This document shows, one piece after another, positions 11,774 to 23,589 of a DNA stretch of 64,000 nt. Positions within the stretch are counted from its first letter, which is position 1; each line of letters starts with the position of its first letter. This DNA is from Undaria pinnatifida (Eukaryota > Sar > Phaeophyceae > Laminariales > Alariaceae), in contig JABAKD010000024.1 in the NCBI GenBank assembly GCA_012845835.1, forward strand, positions 5,698,109 to 5,762,108, in the 5' to 3' direction. A program made the position numbers and the translations under genes. The notes below the pieces were generated by a model. It saw only the letters and a list, made by a program, of their open reading frames with translations, was not told the origin of the DNA and did no database searches.

Positions 11774-14700
11774 GGCAGTGAGTGTTGCTCCCATCATTAA
11801 TGAATGTGCTGCCCTTCGTGCATGATATCGAAACTTACCCTGGGTTGCTGTATGATACCTACTGATGTATGGTAGGTGGTGGGTTGTGATTTAGAGTTTT
11901 GCTATGCTGATCACGGTTGATACACCGCCCTGGTCGACACGGTTGTGTTGTCCAACAGTGCGTTCGCTTTGGTTTTCTGGTTACGACTGGGGTGCGTCCG
12001 CACCAGATGTTGGTATTGGCGACGCTAGCTGAGCCATAGACGTTAGCGGCCCCGGCTGAGTCTGAAGGGGATGCTCAGCAGTGAGTTGTGTCGCTCCCAT
12101 CACGAAATATTGTGCTAGCCTTCGTGTTCATCTTGAAACTTACCCGGGGCTGTTGTATGACACCTACTGATGTGCCGTAGATGGTGGGTTGTGACTTGGG
12201 TTTTCGCTCTGCTCATCACGGCTGATACACCGCCCTCGTCGACGACGTGGTGTCGTCCAGCGGTACTTTCGCGTTCAGTTTTCTGAGCGTGGTTGATGCG
12301 TGGTTGCGCCCGCATCCTTCCGCTTTGCAGTCCGCCCTGCTGCTCAACGCAAGGTTGATATACAGCGCAACATACATGCGTTTGCTTTGTTGCTGGCGGC
12401 TGATTACCACTCTGATCGACACCGCCGTATCGTCCAGCGTTTTGTGTCATTTTGTTTTTTTGCGTTCAGCTTTCTGATCGCTGTTGAGGCGTGGCTGCTC
12501 CAGTAGGCTCCCGCGTTGACCTTCGCGCTGGTGCTCAACGCAATGCTGATATACAGCTGCGCCATATATGCTTCTGCTTTGCTGCGCGCGGCTGATCGCC
12601 CCCCTGGTCGAGGCTCAACGCGACGCTGATATACAGCTGCGTCATATATGCTTTTGTGATGGTGATATGCAGCTGCGCCATATACGCTTTCGCTTTGCTG
12701 CTCATGACCGATAAACAGCTGTGTCTGTCGTATGCTCGCTTTGCAACGTATACGCTTTTGCTTCGCTGCGCGCGGCTGATCACCACTCTGGTTGGGCCTC
12801 AACGCGATGTTGATATACAGCTGCGTCATATATGCTTTTGCTTTGCTGCTCGCTGTTGTATGTTCGAGTTGCAACGTATATGCTTTTGCTATGCTGCGCG
12901 CTGATCACCTCTCTGGTCGACACTCAACGCGATGTTGTTATACAGCTCATATATGCTTCGCTTGGCTGATCATGACTGATACACAGCTGTGTCTGTTTTA
13001 CGCCCGATTTGCAACGAGTACGCTTATTCTTTGCTGCGCGCAGCCAATCACCCCTCTGGTGAAGGTTCAACGCGATGTTGTTATACAGCTGCGTTATATA
13101 CGTTTGTTTTTGCTGCTCGCGGTGGACTACCGCTCTGGTCGACACCGCCGTGTCGTCCAGCAAGGTCTTTGTGTCCAGATTTCTGCTCGCTGTTGTTGCG
13201 TGGCTGCGCCTGAATGCTTCCGCTTTATTGTCGGCCCTGCTGCTCAACGCGATGCTGATATACAACTGCGCCATAAATGCGTTCGCTTTGCTGCTCGCGT
13301 CTGATTACCCCTCTGATCGACACCGCTGCGTGGTCTAGCAGGGAATTCTCCGCGTTTTGTATTCGGATCGCGGTGGACGCGTAGCTGCGCCAGCATGATT
13401 TCGCTTTGCCGTGCGCCCTGCTGTTCATGATCGATATACAGCTGTGTCTGTTCTACGTTCGCTTTGCAACCTATGTGCTTTTGATTTGCTGCGCGCGGCT
13501 GATCACCCCTCTGGTCGAGCCTCAACGCGATGTTGATATTCAGCTTCGTCATATATGCTTTTGCTTTGCTGCTCGCGGTTGATTACCGGTTTTGTCGTCA
13601 CCGCCGTGTCTTTCAGCAAGGTTTTCGCGTTCAGTTTCCTGCTCGCTGTTGTTGCGTTTATGCGACAGCATGCTTCTGCTTTGCTGTTGTCCCTGCTGCT
13701 CGACGTGATGTTGATGTACAGCTGCGCCATATATGCCTTCGCTTGGCTACTTGCGGCTGATTGCCGCTCTGGTTGACACCGCCGCGTGGTCTAGCAAGGA
13801 TTTATCCGCATTCGGGTTTCTGATCGTAATGGATGCCTGGCCGCGCCAGCATGCTTCCGTTTTGCTGAGCGTCCTGCTCCTCTTGGTCGATACACAGCTG
13901 TGTATGTTGTATGTTCGCCTTGCAACGTGTGTGCTTTTTCTTTGCCGCGCGCGACTGATCACCCCTCTGATCGAGGTTCAACGCGATGTCGATATACTGC
14001 TGCGTCATTTATGCTTTTGGTTTGCTGATCGCGGTTGATTACCGCTTTGGTCGACACCGCCGGTCCGTTCAACAGGATTTTTGTGTTCGGTTTTGGGATG
14101 GCTGTTGTTGGGTAGCTTCGCCAACATGCTTCTGCTTTGCTGCTGTCCCTGCTGTTTAACGCGATTTTGATATACAGCTGCGCCATACACGCTTTCTCTT
14201 GGCTGCTCGCGGCTGATTACCGCTCTGATCGACACCGCCGCGTTGTCTAGCAAGGATTTCCTAGCGTTCAGTTTTCTAATCCCGTGGACGCCTGGCTGCG
14301 CCAGTATGATTTCGCTTTGCCGGTAGCCCTGCTGCGCAGGCCCGATACACAGCTGTGTCTGTTACATTTTCGCCCTGAAAAGTCTCGCCAGATAGGCATT
14401 CATTGGTTCAACACGTGGGATATACCGCGTTGTTGATATGCAGCTGCGGTGAATATGCTTTAGCTTTGCTGCTCGGACCTGATAAACCCTCTGGTCTACA
14501 CCGCCGTGTCGTCCGGCCGGGCGTTTACCCTTAGCTTTCCTCATCGCGATTGCTGCGGGCCTGCGCCAGAATGCTTCCGTTTTGCTGTTCGCCCTGCCGC
14601 TCAACGTGATGATGATATACAGCTGCGCTATCTATTACTATGCTTTGCTGCTCGCGGCTAATTGCTAATTACCACTCTCGTCGACACCATCGTGTCGTCC

Positions 14701-15690
14701 AGCATGGTTTTCGGGTGCAGTATTCTGATCGCTGTCGATGCGTAGCAGCGTCAGTATGCTTCCGCTTTGCTATTCGCTCTGTTGCTCGAGGCGATTTTTA
14801 TCTACAGTCGCGCCATATAGTCTATGCTTTTGCCTTGCTGCTCGCGTCTGAATACCGCCCTGGCCGATGCTCAACGCGATGTTGATATACAGCTGTGCCA
14901 TTTATGGTTTTGCTTTGCGGCTCGCAGCTGATCACCGCTTTAGTCGTCACTGCCGTGTCATTCAGCAGGGTTCCGCGGTCGAGGTGTGGCTGCGCCGCTA
15001 TGCTTCCGCTTCTCTGTTCCCCCTGCTGCCCAACGCGATTTTAACATACACCTGCGCCATAAATGCTTTCCCTTTCCGGCTTGCGGTTGACTTTACCGAT
15101 TTGACCTATACCGCGTCGTCGTCCTGCAGGTCTTTCGCGTTCAGTCTTCCGATCGTGGGGAATGCGGGGCTGCGCCAGTATGCTTTCGCTGTGCCGTTTG
15201 CCTGGCTGCTCATGACTGATTAACAGCGTGCCGGTTGTATTTTGGCTCTGCAGAACGATCGATTTCATTTTCTGACCGCGGGTGATGTACCGCGAGGTTG
15301 ATATACAGCCGCGCCATATATGCTTTTGCTCCGCTGCTCCCGGCTGATTGCTGCCCTGGTCGACACCGCCGTGTCGTTCAATAGGGCCTTCGCGTTCAGC
15401 TTTGGGATCGCCGTCGATGCGTGGCTGCGCTAGAATGGTTCCGCCTCGCTGTTCACCCCACTGCTAAATACGATGCTTATATACGGCTCCGTCATATTTG
15501 CTTTGCTTTGCTGTATGAAGCTGATGACCGCTCTGGCCGACACAGTAGTGTCGTCCAGCAAGGCTTTCGCAGTAAAAATCTTCTGATCGCGGTGGATACG
15601 TGGCGGCACCAGTATGCGTCCGCTTGGCTGTTCGTCCGGCTCCTCATGACTGGTATGAATTTTGTTTGTCAAATTTTACGTTATTTATTT
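11774..15690 (+). repeat. Diverged satellite array with a ~456-bp higher-order unit
   Basis: The recurring core is CTCAACGCGATGTTGATATA followed by CAGCTGCGCCATATATGC. Core starts at 13066, 13521 and 13977 are 455-456 bases apart, as are 13243, 13699 and 14155. A variant core (GATACACAGCTGTGTCTG) recurs at about 12966, 13432, 13890 and 14342. Each higher-order unit is therefore about 178 + 180 + 98 bp, the last piece being a shortened homologue of the first two. Copies toward both ends (11774-12920 and 14600-15690) are more diverged and irregular; the first two (about 11774 and 12079) are 305 bases apart. Long frames such as 12792-13304 are open on both strands because the repeat is stop-poor. 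I see no protein family. Confidence 0.85.
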
Positions 15691-16289
15691 TGAGCGACTG
15701 ATTGGTTAGTCCGCCCGCCGACATGACTGTAATACGGGTGTTGTCACTTCGCGCATCACCGGCAATGTATCGCGTCCACAGGCATGGCAGTGTTATTGGC
15801 ATGTGCGTCGCTGATCTCGGTACTACTCTGCCAGCGGCATTTGGTTCGGTGATGTCGGTTTGTTGAACTGTTTTCTCGCGAGTATCCAGTTGGTTGCGGC
15901 TGATACACCACCATCGGTGGCCCAGCGGGACCTGAGGTATATGTCATACCATTTGCGTTGGCACGCGGATGTTCACGCGTGTTTTATGGCCGATCCTGAC
16001 CTTCGGGTTGAGGTACGGCTATGATTGACAGGGGCCAGCGCTGCGACCGGCATACCGCGTGTACGGGTGATATTCAGGTTGTGCTGACGCGTTTTGACCG
16101 GAAGAGACGAAGTGTGTTGCTCGTTGCGGGGGGTTGCGCAGCTCTAGCTGGTTGCCGACCATGTCGCTGCACTCGATACGACATATATATCTCGACAGTT
16201 ACCGATACCGCTGCTCCCTCGTCTCCCTGCCGACGCGCGTGGGTTAAGGTTGATGGGCGGGTGTTACGACGTGACAGGTTAACCCACTT
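15691..16289. other. Transition between satellite and retroelement, no gene recognised
   Basis: Fragments such as GCGGCTGATACACCACC (about 15898-15914) still resemble the satellite. The frame at 16021-16386 is Arg/Cys-rich without a recognised domain. The 5' end of the retroelement is probably here, but I cannot mark it. Confidence 0.4.
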
Positions 16290-17161
16290 TTGCTGCGAGT
16301 GCTTGGTATCCTGTGGAACGAGAAGGGAATCAATTCATGGTCCGCGTTTGAGCGCGCGGCACAGGACATTGTGTGGAAGACAATAACCCTGAACCTTGCG
16401 GCAGAACGCGCCGTGCTCGACAAAACGTTTTTTCGAGGAGACGAGCTGATCCGGGGGGGTCGGATCCTATTAATGTCCTCAGGGTGTTCACCAAGATCCT
16501 CCCGAATGCTCGGGGGTATCTAAGGAGACCCTTGATAGCGACCAGGCTGCCTTGAAAGCTATCTTTAAGAAAAGCGAGGTCATCAAAGTTGTGGCCGGCG
16601 ATGTTTTTGGGGTGGCCGGAGGCGGGACTAAGACCCAGATGGGGGCAGCTGCGTACAGCCCGTCGTCACTGAGTTACCGCTACTTGTTGACGGCCGCATC
16701 TCCGGCCCCCCCACTGGTTGGTATGGGTGTACACCCACCGGCGGGGATGTACGCCACAACGAGTGGGTGGGGTGCATCGCCAGCCCAGCAGCCCCTTAAC
16801 GTCTGGGCTCCGCGCGGGAAGGCGTGCAACGGCCGCGTGCCAGCCGGCGTGGGAGGGGTTAGGACCCGGACCGCATTTGGGGGCCGCGGGGGAGGCGGCG
16901 GTTGCAGCCTACCCACATCCCCGGTTACTCCTTCGGACGCCTCGTCGGCCGGAGCGATGACCGAGCGGGCCGACTATAGCTCCCGGTTGCAGGCCCAGCA
17001 GGCGGCCATCTAGGTTGATCCCCAGGTGAACAGATGCAACGACTGTGTAAATGCGTGGCGGAACTCCCACTATGCCCTAAAAAATGTGCTTTTTCGGAAT
17101 ACCGTAACTGTTGTCAGGGCGGTCACCGTGAGACCAAGTGCATATTCGCGGCTTTTCCCTA
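16290..17161 (+). pseudogene. gag-like ORF of tyrosine-recombinase retroelement 1, frameshifted
   Basis: The first frame reads WNEKGINSWSAFERAAQDIV, then TLNLAAERAVLDKTFFRG (about 16310-16440). It shifts at about 16450-16470 into INVLRVFTKILPNARGYL, then shifts again into a Gly/Pro/Ala-rich frame up to the stop at 17011-17013. Beyond that stop, near 17030-17161, a third frame reads YRNCCQGGHRETKC. This matches a CX2CX4HX4C zinc knuckle with the first Cys replaced by Tyr, just before a stop. A helical capsid-like part, a low-complexity linker and a zinc knuckle upstream of RT are usual for retroelement gag. At least two frameshifts and the lost Cys mark it as dead. The true start is not identifiable. 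Confidence 0.6.
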
Positions 17162-18466
17162 GAGCGGGCTGAGCGGGCGTGTTTGAGCGCGGGGGAGTAG
17201 AGCGGTCGAGGTTGTTGGGACATGAGCGTAGACAAGTTGGACTCCAAAGCGACGCACCATTGAGGACGAGCTCGTACTATAGAACGATCGAGACACCGAT
17301 ACTGGGTATCAGGGCGGTTGGTCTTGGGTTTATGCACAATGGTCATGTTATTTTCCTCGGCTTCCTTCCAGTTCGCCGGGACATAGGCACTGTATGCAAT
17401 TTTTTTTTCGCTTGAGAAGTAGCAACACGGGACTGCGTGGTCTTTCGCTACTCTTGCACCACATTGACGCCTGCTGATATAGACGTGGCACTTGTGAGCA
17501 GAATATATCATGTATACCTATTGTATTTGGGATTCGTCATCAGATTGCACTTCGAGTTCGCCCAAAACAATTTTTGGGGGAGTTGTTGAGCTCTCAAACG
17601 AGCATCGCCAGAAATCACGGATGCACTTCTATTGTAGCAGGTGTCGATCACGGATTCCGCAAGCACGTCTGAGCGGGGTATTCCGGGGTTTCGGTATCAT
17701 GACGCTACGCCCCTCCTTGATAGCCAGTTTATGGACACCGTATGCATATTGATTACCGCTTATGATCGCACCAAGACGAGACTGCGGGGTCGTTCGCTAC
17801 AGATATACAATGGCCACGGGCTCTAAATGCATGTCTATCCCCGCTCATGATACTCCAACGAAGGAAGACGTGGGTACACGTTACATACGCGGACGACTGG
17901 AGATCTGTCACCACTTTGTGGGGGGTTGTCGGTCGGTTGGTAGTTTTATTTGAACAACCCTTTCGTGTGCCTGCGGTTGAGACTCCTGGAGATGGATGCC
18001 GGTCACATATGGGTAATCTCCCTTCGACGTCGTCTGGATTAGCGGGACGTCGTAGGCGCATACGCGCCTCGCGCAGCTGTGCTGTTTCTCTTTTCAAAGT
18101 TCCTACGCTCGCTGTTGATTACGGGTAGTATCGCAGACACATGCGTGACTCGTCGTGGCTTGTTCCTAATTTGTTATATTTTAATTTTGCGGTGATGTAC
18201 TGGTAGGTAGGAGCGGCCCGGAATCGCACCATTTATGTCTGTGCTACCGCCAGGTCTTCGAGATGGCTTAGTTTGACACAAAGCCTCACTTCGACGTGCG
18301 CTTGAGTTCTGAGCAACACCAAGGGCATGTGAAAATTATTGCCCCATTTCTCACGTTTGATGCTGTGTATTGACATCCAGATTTGTACTGTATTCATGCT
18401 GGCGGTAGGTGGACACGGACGACTGATTTCGGCACCTAGATCGTCGCCAGGCTGGCGTGCAACCGA
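17162..18466. other. Spacer between gag and RT of retroelement 1, nothing recognised
   Basis: I see no domain in 1.3 kb. Short phrases recur in altered form, such as GAGACTGCGGGGTCGTTCGC near 17776 and GGGACTGCGTGGTCTTTCGC near 17430, so an old local duplication is possible. Confidence 0.4.
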
Positions 18467-20655
18467 TTGTTCCCCCAATACCACAGCTTTCCGCCAACGA
18501 ACGCGGTTGGGTGGACACAGGGGCGATTCTCCATCCCTCGCTCGCATTGCAAGTTTTGTGCAGACGTATTTCGGGGCCCGATGCAAGGGCTACTTAGAGG
18601 ATTGCCGTGGAATGCCTCGATGCGGGATTACGGCCCGGGTGTGAGCGCGTTTGTGCCAGGGTTCGTGCGGAAACACGTAAGTTTTTGGCATGAAGATATC
18701 TTGAAAGCACAAGCTCTCCGGGGCAAGGTTATACCGTATCTGCGTGACGGGGTTCAAGCGTCTACGACTTTGCAGTTGATTCCTCCCGGGGTCCATGCAG
18801 ACCGCTTCCGTACAGCGTGGAACGTTTTCCGGGAGCAGTGTTTGCCAACCGCATTCTATCATCGCACGCCAGCTTCGTGGACGCCGAGATGAAATCCCTG
18901 GTTGAGCGTGGGTGCGTTGTTGAGTGGTCCGATACCCATGGCCCGTCCGGGCCGGTACGGCCGCGACTGATTCAAGCGCTGTCGGTGGAAGGCGCTAAAC
19001 CACGTCTCATGTACGACGCTCGACCATCGAACCAGCGATCCACTCGGATCCTGTTCTCAATGGATACGGTGGCACGTGTGGCCAAAGTCGCGTCCGATGG
19101 CTGATGCCTAGAATCGTTAGACGATTCATCCGCTTATCACCATATGTTATTGAACCTGGCCACGTGGTCGCTATTTGGAGTGGAATACCGCGGAGTAAGC
19201 TATGTGTGGTGAGGTTTACGTTTCGAGTTTTGTGAATGCCCGTACTTGTACCATACCTTGAGTGAGGCGTGGGTTGCATACCTTCGGTCGAAATTGATCC
19301 CGACCCTAGCGTACCTCGACGATTCGTGGATGGGGAACATTAACTTTATGTATGGACAGTCTGGGCGAGAACAATGGCTAGCGACCGCGGAAGCCATCCA
19401 TGTTGCGACGGTAATGTCGTGTTTATTTGGATACTTCCTGTCGGTCAAGAAGTGCGACTTACGACCGAAGCGAATCCAGCGGTACCTCGGCATGCTTTGC
19501 GACTCAGAAACCGCCACGTTTCAAGTTCTTGCAAAAAAGGCTAGAGAACCTCCAATCTCTGCTCCGGGCGGCCTCGAGGAGGGGGGATTATCGTTTTGAA
19601 CGTTGGGACGAATTGAGGGCTAGTGTGTGAGGTTGACGTGGGCCATTCGACCGGTCTTCCGGTGGACTCACGCCGTGTTTGCAGCATTGTCGAAATTGGA
19701 GAAGTTGGGAGCGAGCAGGATCGATCTGGCGCGCGATTTCCATGCGGACCTCGTAGGTGAGTTTCAGCAGTAGATGCGTATTACGTCCATCTCTCACGAG
19801 GGACCGTGGCAAAGGGCACTGCATTTCACAGCCTCGTTTACCAGTGGGTCGACGGGCGCATCGTCCATCGGATAGGGAGGGGTGGACAATACAAGCTCGG
19901 GTCCGTTATGGGCCTGGGGCTTATTCCCGCAGCACTGGACATCTAGACATATCAACGGCAAGGAGATGCACGCGTTGTATCATGTATTGCGGCAGTTTTG
20001 TACGTTATTCCCGGACGCTTTGCGGCGGGCGCGAGCGTTCATCGATGTTGACAACCAGTCCATTGTGGGAGAGTTTAAGAGGGGGAAAGCGAAGGACCCG
20101 GGAACACACGCGTTATTGGTACAACTCTTCGACTTGCAGGTGGAGCATGTGATCATGTTGACATTGAAATGAATTCCGACATCCGCGAACGGCATCGCCG
20201 ACGCTATCTCGCGACCCGCGCGCGAGTCCCTTTTTCGACTGCACTCCGGGGCTTTCCGGAACGTGTGGGAGGCTCTGGGCCCGTTCAGTATTGACCCCAT
20301 GGCATCTACAGCATCGGCAAAACGCATCCCGGGGAGTTCCCACACGCTGCCGTTATTCTCACAGTACGACTGTCCGGAATCCTCGGGGGTAGACGTGTTG
20401 GCGCAGGATGCTTCTAGATTGCCATGTACGAGTGGACGGGCCTTCGGGTACTGTTTCCCTCCCCCGGTTAAGGTGGGACACGTCGTAAAACACATGGCGG
20501 AGTGTCATGCGCACACGGTTGTTGTGGTCGCCGATACGAGAGCGTACTGGTACCCACTCGTCCAAGAGTCAATGGTGAGCTCGTTAAAAGTGATCCCGAA
20601 GGGAATGTTTGGGTTCTTTCGGTGGCCTTACCAGGACGGTACACTTCGGCAATGA
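18467..20655 (+). pseudogene. Reverse transcriptase-RNase H of DIRS/PAT-type retroelement 1
   Basis: Reverse transcription and RNA removal would be this ORF's role. Coding pieces occur in order: FVRKHVSFWHEDILKAQALR (about 18660-18720); then DAEMKSLVERGCVVEWSD and KPRLMYDARPSNQ (about 18880-19040), the RT fingers; then the RT active site YLDD at 19312-19323 within PTLAYLDDSW; then KKCDLRPKRIQRYLGMLCDS, the thumb. RNase H-like sequence follows with NGKEMHALYHVLRQF, FIDVDNQSIVGEFKRGKAK and ISRPAR (about 19950-20220). A C-terminal extension (FGYCFPPPVKVGHVVKHMAE, TRAYWYPLVQ) ends at the stop before 20656. At least three frame changes and several stops break it. The YLDD survives. The order RT, RNase H, then recombinase identifies a DIRS-like element rather than Gypsy. 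Confidence 0.85.
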
Positions 20656-21100
20656 CGGTATGCCATATAGGCGATGGTCGCGTACACGGTCAGCTTTGGA
20701 AAAGCAGGCGAATGAGCGTGTCCCAAACCGTGTGTATATACCTGGTAATTCTCTATTGATTGATTTTGATATGTACATTTATTTTTAGATTCGTGCGTGG
20801 GTCGGTTTGATTCCTTATCCGGTGGTGCACCGGCGCTATGGCCAACGTATTCGTCCTATCCCCCCACTCACGTTGTTTGCCTGGACCCTTCTTGGTTGCG
20901 TGCGGACGTGCATGCAGAGTGGGATGGAGGCGTCCGGTAGCGCTACTTGCGCGCGGGACTTCGTTCGATATGTGTTATGTGCCACGTGAAGAACGGAAAA
21001 TTTCGGACATTCTTACTACTGCTGGTTATGTGGGACGCAGTCATTTCGGGGGGCGTCTGTCCAGCGGGACCCGGATACGACGGCCGCACTGATCGATGTG
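20656..21100 (+). pseudogene. Linker region of retroelement 1 between RNase H and recombinase
   Basis: Fragments such as FLVACGRACRVGWRRPVALL and CYVPREERKISDILTTAGYV are in different frames. The composition looks coding and the position fits the N-terminal part of the recombinase ORF, but stops interrupt it. Confidence 0.4.
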
Positions 21101-22270
21101 GAAAACTTGAAGCTCGCCGGGCGGTGGTCTTCGCTGCAATGGCCGAGCGTCCAGGTCACAAGGGGAAAGATAAGAAAGCCGACGACTTCGATGCGCTCCT
21201 CCCGACCAGGTTAGGGGGGGTGCCGCGGCTGGGCCACGGCGACCGACGACGATGATTTCGACTAGGCGTGTTTTCTCGATTCTCAAGATCACGGGACCAC
21301 GTGGGTGCACGATCAATCTTGTCCCGGGGGGGGTGTTACGGACGGGTACATGCCGGCCGGGTAGCCGTTGCGCAAAGCGGTATGCAGCTGGATCGATGGA
21401 TGAAGCATTTATTTCGAAGTTGCGCATGTCCATGCGGAAACAACTTGGCAAAGTAAAGGAACGGGACCCGGTAGAAAAAGGGCAAGCCCTGCTAGATTGC
21501 GTTAGCCGAATCCTACCTTTCGTTTGTTAGCGAGGAACACACGCGGATGGGCGTGCCCGTGGAACAGGCGGCAGCGATTATATCGCACACTTCAGCCCAG
21601 TTTCTCCAGAGTATGCGAGTGCCTGCGCAGCTCGCGGAATCGTCGTTCCAGCCTATCGCAATTACTCGTGACATCGCTTTATTTTCGTTGGCCTTTTACT
21701 CAAAAGGGCGAGGACTCGACCTCTCCTTCACATTGGCCTCACGGGTCCTGCAACTGCTCGAGTCCGCAGGTTTGTTTATTAACTTCCTTTTGGGAAAAAC
21801 ATCGCAGAAGTAGGTAGAATCAGTGGTGGTCGTGGCAGACGCAGACAATCCGCAGACGTGTGCATTTCGAGGGGCTACCGAGTATATCTCTGCGACTCTC
21901 GCGATGGGTTACGATGTAACCGCGGGGTACCTGCTCCTCGTGGTAGAGGCAAACAGGGAGAGGGGTTCAGTGGCGATCATTGCACCCCGCTTGACGGCCT
22001 CTTTGAAGGAACATCTACGTGCAGGGGGAGGGTTGTCCGACCACTTCACGATGCACTCGTTTAGAGTAGGCGGATCGCTTAGCAAGCCGCTCGCAGGTAC
22101 GGCGGTAGACGAGATGATGAAGATCGGTGGATGGAAGACCGAGCGCGTCGCGCGGTAATACATTGGACCAACTACCAGCGCGGGGGCGAACTCACACGAG
22201 CAAGGAAAACGCGACAGGGGTTCTCAGCGGGCGCGGGACAATAGCTACGCGATTGCCATGAACTTCCCTT
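21101..22270 (+). pseudogene. Tyrosine recombinase of retroelement 1
   Basis: This would integrate the circular DNA intermediate without target duplication. The core-binding part is about 21400-21535 (FISKLRMSMRKQLGKVKERD) and 21547-21810 (PVEQAAAIISHTSAQFLQSM, FYSKGRGLDLSFTLASRVLQ). The catalytic C-terminus contains the box II motif HSFR at 22054-22065 followed by VGGSLSKPLAGTAVDEMMKI and GGWKTERVAR. The frame then meets TAA at 22156-22158 immediately before TAC at 22159, exactly where the nucleophilic Tyr is expected. Downstream sequence still reads YIGPTTSAGA and RDNSYAIAMNFPLCQA. An in-frame stop at 21528-21530 and at least one frameshift (after about 21810) also break it. Confidence 0.85.
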
Positions 22271-22423
22271 TGTGCCAAGCTGTTCAGGACGATTTTGCCG
22301 CGGGTAAGCAACGGTAACCGAGATACACCGTGTGTATGGGTGAGATGATGCACGACCTAGACCTAGCCTAAAAGTCGACATTGATTACAGACAGCGGCAC
22401 AAGAAAGTATGAGTAGGATCACG

Positions 22424-22930
22424 GGCGGGGGCAGGAGGCCTCACCTAATCCAATACTTACATTAAATGACCGGCGAAGGAGCAGAAAAAAAGTAATCGGA
22501 GAGCAAATGAAATCGAATCAGACATGCTTCCTTCATTTGAGGTTCCGATAATATTTGGAGAATGATATCGCCCTTCTGACGCACTGTTTTCGACACCGGA
22601 CCAAACGCGAAAAACATATAGGGGACGACACATTAGCTGACCATCCCTCCCACCCAGCTTGGCTAAAGTAGTGTCTTCAGGTACAACCTTTGCGAATAGG
22701 GTTGCGCACCGTACTAAGCTCAAGATTTTGAGCTCAGTGCAGGCGTTTATCCCGGTCGTGGACCTCTTGCTTGGGGCAGGGGGCCTCATCTAATCCAATA
22801 CTTAACTTGAATGAAAGGCGAAGAAGCAGAAGAATACCACAGCATATTTCAAAACATGATTAAAGGGCTTCTACACCGCCAATGCTTGAAACCACTGTCG
22901 TATGTGTTGCATCAATTTTGCTTGCTACTA
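22424..22930 (+). repeat. Repeated 3' region of retroelement 1 (possible split direct repeats)
   Basis: The segment at about 22428-22492 (GGAGGCCTCACCTAATCCAA, later GGCGAAGGAGCAGAA) recurs at 22771-22834 (GGGGGCCTCATCTAATCCAA), about 345 bases later. Block X of repeat D lies between them (22505-22620), and block Y follows the second copy (about 22845-22925). A B1-A2-B2 order downstream of a tyrosine recombinase is the signature of PAT-like elements. The matching A1 would be the X block at 8017-8110, but that lies 8 kb before the gag and next to a Y block, so it may belong to another copy. Confidence 0.6.
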
Positions 22931-22952
22931 CTATCTACTACTATGTCCATGT

Positions 22953-23374
22953 TGTTAAAAGTATGAACCTTGGATTCAAATCTAAGTTAATGCGCAGTCT
23001 ATTCGCACGAATAAGATATGCAGTTGAATCTTAAGTTGAATCTTACGTTGAATCTTCGGTGTAACCTAGATGTAAACGTAGATTTGAGTATGTTAAGGTT
23101 GTCCCGTTGTCCCGGTATTCTACCGTACTATGGGCATTGTTCCGTGATCATCAGGTGGTGATGCACCCCACCATGATCACACTCCCAACTCTCCCAACTC
23201 TCCCAACTTTCCCAACTCTTCTTCTTCTCTTTTTGGCCTCAAGAGCCCTTTCCAAACTATCCTTTTTCTTTCTTATCACAAGTGATCTTAACAGACACTT
23301 CGGTGCCACCTCTGCATCTCTTCGCATAGAAGACAGAGCCTTCACACAACCATTGTGTTCACAGGCTATTCACA
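22953..23374 (+). repeat. Possible 5' LTR of the copia element
   Basis: The segment could begin TGTTAAAAG (22953) and end TTCACA (23374), giving TG...CA ends. It is followed by GGTTATGAGCC at 23375, which resembles a primer-binding site against initiator tRNA-Met with two bases missing. Internally there is a tandem pyrimidine stretch of CTCCCAA units near 23184-23215. No second LTR exists in the window to confirm the borders, so they are inferred. Confidence 0.35.
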
Positions 23375-23489
23375 GGTTATGAGCCTTCGACCTTCGATAT
23401 AAACATCGATCGGCACCAAGCGACTTCTCATTGAAGTTTGTCGCATCTTACCGGAAAGTTTTAGAGAAACCTCCATTAAGCCGGCTACA

Positions 23490-23588
23490 GCATCAACATC
23501 AGCATCAGCGATCAGCATCAGCTACAGCATCAGCATCAGCATCAGCGATCAGCATCAGCATCAGCATCAGCATCAGCATCAGCATCAC
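23490..23588 (+). repeat. CAGCAT/CATCAG hexanucleotide microsatellite upstream of copia gag
   Basis: A near-perfect array of CAGCAT units, with two interruptions of CAGCGAT type, ends directly at the ACCATGG context of the gag start. It is open in all three frames, giving Ser/Ile, Gln/His or Ser/Ala runs. Confidence 0.9.
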
Positions 23589-23589
23589 C

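Noticed and set aside
12404..12874. 156-codon minus-strand frame with repeated QPRAAKQKH
   Set aside because: Repetition reflects satellite periodicity; no family or start context.
12792..13304. 170-codon frame in the satellite
   Set aside because: Overlapping frames are open on both strands and shift with each repeat unit, so openness comes from the repeat's composition.
11774..15690. CRISPR-like array
   Set aside because: Units are long, diverged and contiguous without unique spacers, in a eukaryotic context.
16552..17013. Stand-alone Gly/Pro-rich structural protein
   Set aside because: It continues the gag-like frames and precedes a zinc knuckle and RT in the right order.
23431..23589. 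Extending the copia ORF upstream of ATG 23590
   Set aside because: The extension is a microsatellite that is open in all frames, and 23431 is not an ATG.
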